From NCBI GenBank assembly GCA_905478925.1, contig CAJQKQ010000067.1, positions 1 through 37,660 of the forward strand: a DNA stretch of 37,660 nucleotides. Reading direction: 5' to 3'. The position numbers and the translations under genes were made by a program. The DNA comes from an uncultured Verrucomicrobiales bacterium (lineage in GTDB: Bacteria; Verrucomicrobiota; Verrucomicrobiia; Verrucomicrobiales; Akkermansiaceae). The notes below the pieces were generated by a model. The model worked only from the letters and a program-made list of their open reading frames with translations, searched no databases and was not told the origin of the DNA. The first letter of the stretch is position 1; the number at the start of each line of letters is the position of its first letter. This document shows positions 32,702 through 37,660 of this stretch, piece after piece.

Positions 32702-34687
32702 ATGTCCCCCATGTTGCGGCTGAGCCGGCGGTTGCTGCTTGTCTCCGTGCTCGCCCTGACACCGTCATGCGATACCCCGGAAAAGCATGCCCTCCGTGAG
32801 CTATCCCGTGCCGGCGTCCAGCCCAGCGGCCGCGCCCTCGTCGAGGCGGTCACTGATGGCGAGAATCAGCACGTCCGCTGGCTGCTCGACGTAAAAGTCC
32901 ACACCGAGCAGCGCGACGCCACCGGCTACACCCCATTGCGCATCGCCGTCGGCCAGGACAGCCCCTCGGTCGCCATCATGCTCCTTGATGCCGGAGCCAA
33001 TCCGAATTCGAAAACCCCCGATGGCGTCTCCGTCCTCGCTGCCGCTATCACCGGGGATCAGAGCCCGATCGCCGAGAAACTCATCGCCGCAGGCGCAAAT
33101 CCCGCAGGCATCATGCCCGGGGGCGAAAAAATCCTTCCCTGGTGCATCCGCAACGGCCGCCTCGCCTTCGTCCGCTCCATGTTCCAACACGGCGCCGATC
33201 CGCACATCACCGACCACGATGGCAACCCGCTCCTCCATATCGCCATCTCTGCGGGCCACCGCGATCTCGTCCACACCCTCATTGAAATGGGAGCCGACCC
33301 CGGAGCCCCCGATCCGGAAGGTCGCGGCGTCCTCGCCCTCGCAGTGAAAAACGGCTGGACCGAGATACTCCCGACCCTCGCCGCCGCCGGAGCCGACCCC
33401 AACCTGCCCTCACCCGGCGGCCTGACCCTTCTGGAGCAGGCCATCGCAGAACACGACACCGATTTCATCCCGCTGCTCATGCGCATCGGCGCGCATCCTG
33501 TCCGCCTGCCCACCACACCCGGCGGCCTCACCCCGCTGGAGGCCGCCATCGCCAGCGGCCACCCGCCGACCCTCCGCGCCGTGCTCCGCCCCGGCGAAAC
33601 ACTCGACGGCCCGGAGTGGGAACCCGCACTCTGGCTCGCCTACCGCCGCGACAATAACGATCTCGCCCGCATGCTCCTCGGCAAAGGCACCCGCGCCACT
33701 CACCATCGCGAAAACGGCCTGCTGCTCACCGAGGCCGCCGCACTCGCCGGGGAAATCTCCTGGCTCAAGCTTCTCCTCGACTACGGCCACAGCCCGGGAA
33801 AAGCCCTGCTCCTCGCCTGCGCCCGCAGCGACCGCCTCACCGCATCCTACCTGCTTTCCGCTGGAGCGCCCGCCGACACCACCGCCATCCCAACCCTCGA
33901 CACCGCTCTCTCTCTCGCCATCCGCTCCGGCAACGACCGCATCGCCACCCTGCTCCTGCGCCACGGCGCAAACGCCAAGCTCCGCCTCCGCGAAGGCCAG
34001 AAACCCCTCCACTTCGCCATCGTAACCGGCAATCCCAACACCGTCCGCGAACTCCTCGCCGCCGGCGCAGATCCCAACGAACCCGTCAGCCGTCCCGTCA
34101 GCCAAGCCTTCCTCGACCGCGTAAAATCCAAGGACATGCGCTGGTATCTCACCCGGGATCGCAACATCACCCCCATCATGCTCGCCGCCAACACCGGCAA
34201 CCTAGCCACCGCCCGCCACCTCCTCGCCGCCGGCGCGAAAACGAGCACCTACACCCGCTCCAAATACACCTACCCTCTCAACTTCGCCTCTCGCCGCAGC
34301 GATGTCCCCATGATGCGACTCATCCTCGGCCAGGACCCAGAAAAAGCCGAGCGCCACATCGTCCTCTCCCTCTCCGAGCAGCGCGCCCGTGTCTACGATG
34401 CCAAGGGCGAGGAAATCTTCTCCACCAAAGTCTCCTCCGGAAAACGCGGCTACCGCACCCGCCAGGGCGAGTTCGTCATCACCGACAAACACCGCCACCA
34501 CAACTCCTCCATCTACGGCTCCTCCATGCCCTACTTCCAGCGCCTCAGCTGCAGCGATTTCGGCTTCCACTACGGCTACGTCCCCAGCTACGCCGCCTCC
34601 CACGGCTGCATCCGCCTCCCCATGGCCTCCGCCAAAAAACTCTTCACCATAACCAAAGTCGGCGACACCGTTACCATCAAACCATAG
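32702..34687 (+). CDS. lipoprotein with ankyrin repeats and an L,D-transpeptidase domain
   Basis: A 661-residue protein. Residues 1 to about 22 form a lipoprotein signal (LLLVSVLALTPSC). From about 40 to 530 there are at least a dozen ankyrin repeats, with typical GATPL-like GYTPLRIAV, ML-L-DAGANPN and LLHIAISAGHRDLV units. The C-terminal 120 residues are a YkuD domain: RVYDAKGEEIF, then the active-site motif GFHYGYVPSYAASHGCIR with the catalytic cysteine at about 636. It should link or modify peptidoglycan in the periplasm while the ankyrin region binds another protein. The ATG at 32702 is preferred; 32711 and 32657 are alternatives. Confidence 0.85.
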   Translation: MSPMLRLSRRLLLVSVLALTPSCDTPEKHALRELSRAGVQPSGRALVEAVTDGENQHVRWLLDVKVHTEQRDATGYTPLRIAVGQDSPSVAIMLLDAGANPNSKTPDGVSVLAAAITGDQSPIAEKLIAAGANPAGIMPGGEKILPWCIRNGRLAFVRSMFQHGADPHITDHDGNPLLHIAISAGHRDLVHTLIEMGADPGAPDPEGRGVLALAVKNGWTEILPTLAAAGADPNLPSPGGLTLLEQAIAEHDTDFIPLLMRIGAHPVRLPTTPGGLTPLEAAIASGHPPTLRAVLRPGETLDGPEWEPALWLAYRRDNNDLARMLLGKGTRATHHRENGLLLTEAAALAGEISWLKLLLDYGHSPGKALLLACARSDRLTASYLLSAGAPADTTAIPTLDTALSLAIRSGNDRIATLLLRHGANAKLRLREGQKPLHFAIVTGNPNTVRELLAAGADPNEPVSRPVSQAFLDRVKSKDMRWYLTRDRNITPIMLAANTGNLATARHLLAAGAKTSTYTRSKYTYPLNFASRRSDVPMMRLILGQDPEKAERHIVLSLSEQRARVYDAKGEEIFSTKVSSGKRGYRTRQGEFVITDKHRHHNSSIYGSSMPYFQRLSCSDFGFHYGYVPSYAASHGCIRLPMASAKKLFTITKVGDTVTIKP

Positions 34688-34824
34688 CTGCCTCGGCCAC
34701 AGCGCCGCGATGAAAGTCATCAGCACTTCCGGTAGTGGATTGCGTTGCCCAGTTTTCCCAAAAATAACGTGCAACATTTGCCGACCATCAGGGATCAACT
34801 ACTAAATGTGCCGTAGGTTTTGAG

Positions 34825-34852
34825 TTGACGGTGCCATATCAAGTATTACAGT
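34825..34852 (+). promoter_or_regulatory. candidate promoter of nrdR
   Basis: TTGACG (34825-34830) and TACAGT (34847-34852) are 16 bases apart, 27 bases before the nrdR ATG. This is a reasonable sigma-70 type match found by eye. Confidence 0.4.
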
Positions 34853-34879
34853 GTAGCGCATTGTTTCACGAATCTACCT

Positions 34880-35371
34880 ATGCGTTGCGTCCAATGCGGT
34901 TCCCTAAAAGACAAAGTACTCGACTCTCGTTCCTCCAAGGACGGGACTACGATTCGTCGTCGCAGGGAATGCCGGAAGTGCGCCTACCGCTACACCACCT
35001 ACGAGCAGATCGAGCGCACCGAGCTGCGTGTGGTGAAACGCGACGGCACGCGCGAATCGCTCCACCGCGAGAAACTCATGGGCGGCCTGATCAAGGCCTG
35101 CGAGAAACGCCCGGTTTCCATGGAACGCCTCGACAGGGCCGTCGAGGAAATCCTAACAGACCTGCACAAAGATCATTTGAGCGAGGTGCCATCGGCTTCA
35201 ATCGGTGCCAAGGTGATGGACAAGCTCCATCAGATCGACCCGGTAGCGTACGTTCGCTATGTCTCGGTTTACCGGCAGTTCGAGAACGTCAACGAGTTCA
35301 TCGCCGAAATCCAATCGCTCTCACGCCGCGCTGCCCGGGACACCTTCCAGCGCCGCCTCTTCAAGGAATGA
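34880..35371 (+). CDS. nrdR: transcriptional repressor NrdR
   Basis: A 163-residue regulator of ribonucleotide reductase genes. The zinc ribbon is MRCVQCGS with CRKCAYRYTTYEQ, and the ATP-cone domain runs from VVKRDGTRESLHREKL to about residue 140. It senses dATP/ATP and represses nrd operons. No nrd genes are in the window. Length is typical. It is followed after 65 bases by an unrecognised gene on the same strand. Confidence 0.95.
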   Translation: MRCVQCGSLKDKVLDSRSSKDGTTIRRRRECRKCAYRYTTYEQIERTELRVVKRDGTRESLHREKLMGGLIKACEKRPVSMERLDRAVEEILTDLHKDHLSEVPSASIGAKVMDKLHQIDPVAYVRYVSVYRQFENVNEFIAEIQSLSRRAARDTFQRRLFKE

Positions 35372-35436
35372 ATCCCTGACCGCCAGCCCGCTCCCAAAAT
35401 TTCCGAATCCAAGCACATCCCGCTTCCCTTTCCCCA

Positions 35437-35991
35437 GTGATCTCATTCATCGGCAACCGCCCCGCGATCCAGATCGGCCCCTACCAGGTGCTCGATTACG
35501 ATACCGCGTGGCTTGATGATGCGCTGCACCGCGCCGCCCGTGCCGCGGATCATGAGGATTTCCCGCTGGTCTCGGAGATCCGTAGCGGCGTGGAAATGTA
35601 CCTTGAGCACAAATGCGCGCTTCGCCTCCTGCACCTTGAGGAGCTTTTCGAAAGGATGCGGAAAATGCTAGTGAAGATCGGCTGCGAGCGTATCGCGGAG
35701 AAACTCGAACCGCTCGCCCCACCGCTGACCATATCGCTTGTCGAGGCCGCCAGCTCCGCAGGCAACGGCTTCGAGCTCGCGTTTTTCGAAAATATCCGTG
35801 CCGAACTCACCGTGCTGCATCGCGCCGGTGCCGAGATCATCCGTTTCACCGAGCTGCGCGAATGCACCCTGATCCTCCGCGGTGAGAAAAAATGGAACAA
35901 GCGCTGCGAATCCCTTCTCGCCGAAATCCAGGCCTTCCTCAAAGCCTGCGACCACGAAGTCGGCCTCGCCAAGCTTTCCATCGAAGCCTAG
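35437..35991 (+). CDS. hypothetical protein downstream of nrdR
   Basis: A 184-residue cytoplasmic protein beginning with GTG at 35437 (VISFIGNRPAIQIGPYQVL). It is rich in helices, with acidic and hydrophobic residues evenly spread; the strings SEIRSGVEMYLEHKCALRLL and RFTELRECTLILRGEKKW stand out. I recognise no family. Its stop overlaps by three bases the stop of the convergent SLOG-like gene. It could be transcribed with nrdR. Confidence 0.6.
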   Translation: MISFIGNRPAIQIGPYQVLDYDTAWLDDALHRAARAADHEDFPLVSEIRSGVEMYLEHKCALRLLHLEELFERMRKMLVKIGCERIAEKLEPLAPPLTISLVEAASSAGNGFELAFFENIRAELTVLHRAGAEIIRFTELRECTLILRGEKKWNKRCESLLAEIQAFLKACDHEVGLAKLSIEA

Positions 35992-36605
35992 AAATCTGTC
36001 GCAAACCTCGCATCGAGGAAGTCGAGCAGATCCACCCTGGTATCGAAGCCGTGCCTTGCCTTCCGGCCCGCATCCAAAGCGATTTCCCACCTGGCTTCCA
36101 GAATCTCCGCATCGATAATGCGCGAGGGAATCCCGAGCTCCCGCGCCTCGCGAACCGTCTCGCCCGTGCCACCGGTGCCGCGCGGCTCTTTGCCGTCCCA
36201 GGCAAAGAGAAATGCATCCGCCCAATCAAGGAGATGGCGGGAAACCTCATGGTAGGCTTCGGTAGCCTCCTTTCCGCCGGGCGTCACATATTTAGCAAGC
36301 GCCACACCTGTCAGGTGCCTTGCGAGCTGCCACTCCTCCTTGTCCTCAAAATCCTCTGCAAACCTTTCCTCCGGAAACGGCAGAATCACGATCGCGGGAA
36401 TCCTGAGCTCCACGCATGCCCGCAGGAAAATGAGATCCGCACCGGCCGCCGCGCTGCATATCGCAGTCATCCGGTTCCCGAGCAGCGCCTTCATTTCCGC
36501 AAGCTCACCAATCAGTGTTTTGCGCAGGCCTGCCGGATCCAGCACCGCGCGATGCCCCGCAAACCCTAGCAGCTTGATCTGTCCCGGTTCGGTGATCGTT
36601 CCCAT
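35988..36605 (-). CDS. SLOG-like Rossmann-fold protein
   Basis: A 205-residue protein. LLGFAGHR near the N-terminus, AICSAAAGADLIFLRACVEL (about 48-67), AIVILPFPEERFAEDFED (about 71-88) and a C-terminal WADAFLFAWDGKEPRGTGGTGETVREA (about 127-153) match the pattern of SLOG/YpsA-like proteins: a GHR start, a GAD motif, a LPF strand and a GTG loop. SLOG domains bind nucleotides or nucleotide-derived signals and often belong to defence or stress systems. It lies next to a DNA methyltransferase gene, divergent from it by 320 bases. Ligand and partner are unknown. Confidence 0.65.
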   Translation of the reverse strand: MGTITEPGQIKLLGFAGHRAVLDPAGLRKTLIGELAEMKALLGNRMTAICSAAAGADLIFLRACVELRIPAIVILPFPEERFAEDFEDKEEWQLARHLTGVALAKYVTPGGKEATEAYHEVSRHLLDWADAFLFAWDGKEPRGTGGTGETVREARELGIPSRIIDAEILEARWEIALDAGRKARHGFDTRVDLLDFLDARFATDF

Positions 36606-36706
36606 GCGGGCGCATCATCCATTCCCCGCAGCCGACCTCAAGAAAATTGGCCAGCGAGTCGACACTAGAGAGATCCCGACAAGGAAAGCCGAATCGGAGT
36701 TGGAAA

Positions 36707-36834
36707 TTGAACCGCCAAGTTCTCCAAGTTCTCGAAAGCAAAACGCTTTCTGATAAAGAATCTTCAGCCAAAGAGACTTTTTTGAGATCTTCCTTCTCTT
36801 GGACTTTGCAAACTTTTCTTACTTGGCGGTTCAA
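36707..36834. repeat. inverted repeat with TTGAACCGCCAAG arms
   Basis: TTGAACCGCCAAG (36707-36719) and CTTGGCGGTTCAA (36822-36834) are perfect 13-base inverted copies around a loop of about 100 bases containing a smaller hairpin (GAAAGC/GCTTTC). The 319-base gap 36606-36924 contains this element and no gene. Confidence 0.75.
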
Positions 36835-36924
36835 ACTCTTGGGAAATCTCAAACGTAGGCACCCTGATAAATTGGCGACCGTGAAATCCTTGCCGCAGAT
36901 AGCAGGTCGGTGATAGGAAGCACC

Positions 36925-37536
36925 ATGAGCCGCCCGCAGCCCCTGTATTCCCTATCGCAGGTGGCGGACATCCTTTCGGTTTCGAAAGCCGTCGTGAAAT
37001 CCTGGGAGAAATCCGGCAAGCTCATGCCGCGCGTCCCTGGCGACCGCAGAGATCCCATCTTCGCGCTGGAAGACATCCGGGAAATCGACCCGGAAAACCC
37101 GTTTTTCCGCAAAGGGCCGCCGCCCGCCCGCCCCACCCCGCTGCGCCCCTATCGGCTGATCGAGCTTTTCGCCGGAGCCGGGGGGCTTGCCCTCGGGCTT
37201 GAGCGGGCTGGCCTTGAGTCGATCCTCCTCAACGAGCTCGACAAAAATGCCTGCGCGACACTCAAGGCGAACCGCCCGGATTGGAATGTCGTCCAAGGCT
37301 CCGTCGCCGGCATCGACTTCAAGCCATACCGTGGCAAGACGGACATCCTGACCGGCGGCTTTCCCTGCCAGGCGTTCAGCTACGCGGGGAAAAAACTCGG
37401 CTTTAGGGACACGCGTGGGACGCTTTTCTACGAATGGGCGCGCGCCATCGACGAGTCACAGCCCGCCATGATCGTCGCGGAAAACGTGCGCGGCCTGCTG
37501 AGCCACGATGGCGGGAAGACCTTGCAAACCATGCTA
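36925..37536 (+). pseudogene. cytosine-5 DNA methyltransferase with N-terminal HTH, cut by an IS
   Basis: Residues 1-55 are a MerR/excisionase-like helix-turn-helix (YSLSQVADILSVSKAVVKSW). The methyltransferase domain starts at about 72: motif I IELFAGAGGLALGL, motif IV GGFPCQAFSYAGKK with the catalytic cysteine, and motif VI VAENVRGLL. After GGKTLQTML the reading enters an IS630-type element, and motifs VIII-X and the target-recognition region are lost. A complete Dcm-type enzyme would need about 200 more residues. It was probably a restriction-modification or orphan methylase; the other half may lie beyond the IS, outside the window. Confidence 0.8.
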
Positions 37537-37660
37537 GTGGTCGAACAGATCTAAATAGTCGGGTAAAGCTTGTGTAGTTTGATGCGTGCGTCGGCAGTTG
37601 TAAACTGCCACTTCACTGGCCTCGGGTCTGCGTTGCGCTCGGAGGTGTTCGCCGCGATGA
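37535..37660 (-). mobile_element. IS630-family element, end and transposase C-terminus (partial)
   Basis: The element begins at TA (37535-37536) inside the methyltransferase gene, in CTAG, as expected for IS630-type TA targeting. On the minus strand a frame enters from the right edge and reads NADPRPVKWQFTTADARIKL and HKLYPTI, stopping at 37551-37553. This is the C-terminal pattern of one group of IS630 transposases. The rest of the element lies outside the window, so the family call is from about 35 residues. Confidence 0.65.

Noticed and set aside
1..37660. CRISPR array or rRNA genes
   Set aside because: No regularly spaced short repeats with unique spacers and no rRNA-like sequence were seen.

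Overview
The window reads as a piece of a verrucomicrobial chromosome. Three lines of evidence support this. There is a pseudopilin operon of the Verru_Chthon cassette type (18345-24546). There are PUR-domain, SHD1-domain and long SecA proteins of the kinds common in that phylum. Finally, two perfect copies of TGTTC-N4-GAACA, the LexA operator described for Verrucomicrobia, lie in front of recA and in front of an integron-integrase remnant. Genus cannot be decided from the sequence alone.

Left part (1 to about 11100) is accessory DNA. It begins with the 3' end of a group II intron that sits in the apparent attC core of an integron cassette, antisense to the cassette genes. Two small minus-strand cassettes follow (membrane protein 493-101; lipoprotein 950-600), separated by a foldable attC at 504-592. 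Then come an attI-like region and a plus-strand integron-integrase gene that keeps its LexA box and N-terminus but lacks the catalytic part. Next are a 1207-residue secreted metalloprotease-like protein, a MITE-like repeat, an ISAs1 transposase remnant, an SHD1-domain protein, and a run of minus-strand secreted proteins (EF-hand lipoprotein, small membrane protein, beta-propeller, GH5-like glycosidase). A decayed attC (about 7618-7690) and a canonical attC (10780-10876) punctuate this run. The segment ends beside a tRNA-Ser(UGA) gene whose 3' end is partly duplicated at 11098-11114, so the accessory block may be an island placed at that tRNA.

Right part (11365-37660) is mostly chromosomal housekeeping: a DUF3179 protein, aldo/keto reductase, sugar-kinase-like phosphotransferase, PIN/TRAM membrane protein, PUR-domain protein diverging from tRNA-dihydrouridine synthase, the five-gene pseudopilin operon, a TatD hydrolase, secA, recA, peroxiredoxin, an RsuA-type pseudouridine synthase, an ankyrin/L,D-transpeptidase lipoprotein, nrdR, and a SLOG-like protein. 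It closes with a cytosine-5 DNA methyltransferase gene cut by an IS630-type element that leaves the window at the right edge.

Intergenic gaps are rich in repeats. There are REP-like GGAGCGCGGCTT hairpins (with a RAYT transposase remnant between two of them after secA), two copies of a 173-175 bp element with 28-bp terminal inverted repeats, and several long inverted repeats. The most interesting themes are the SOS-boxed but truncated integron with scattered cassettes, and the pseudopilin operon whose order mirrors GspH-I-J-K and which carries an unrecognised, translationally overlapped fifth gene.
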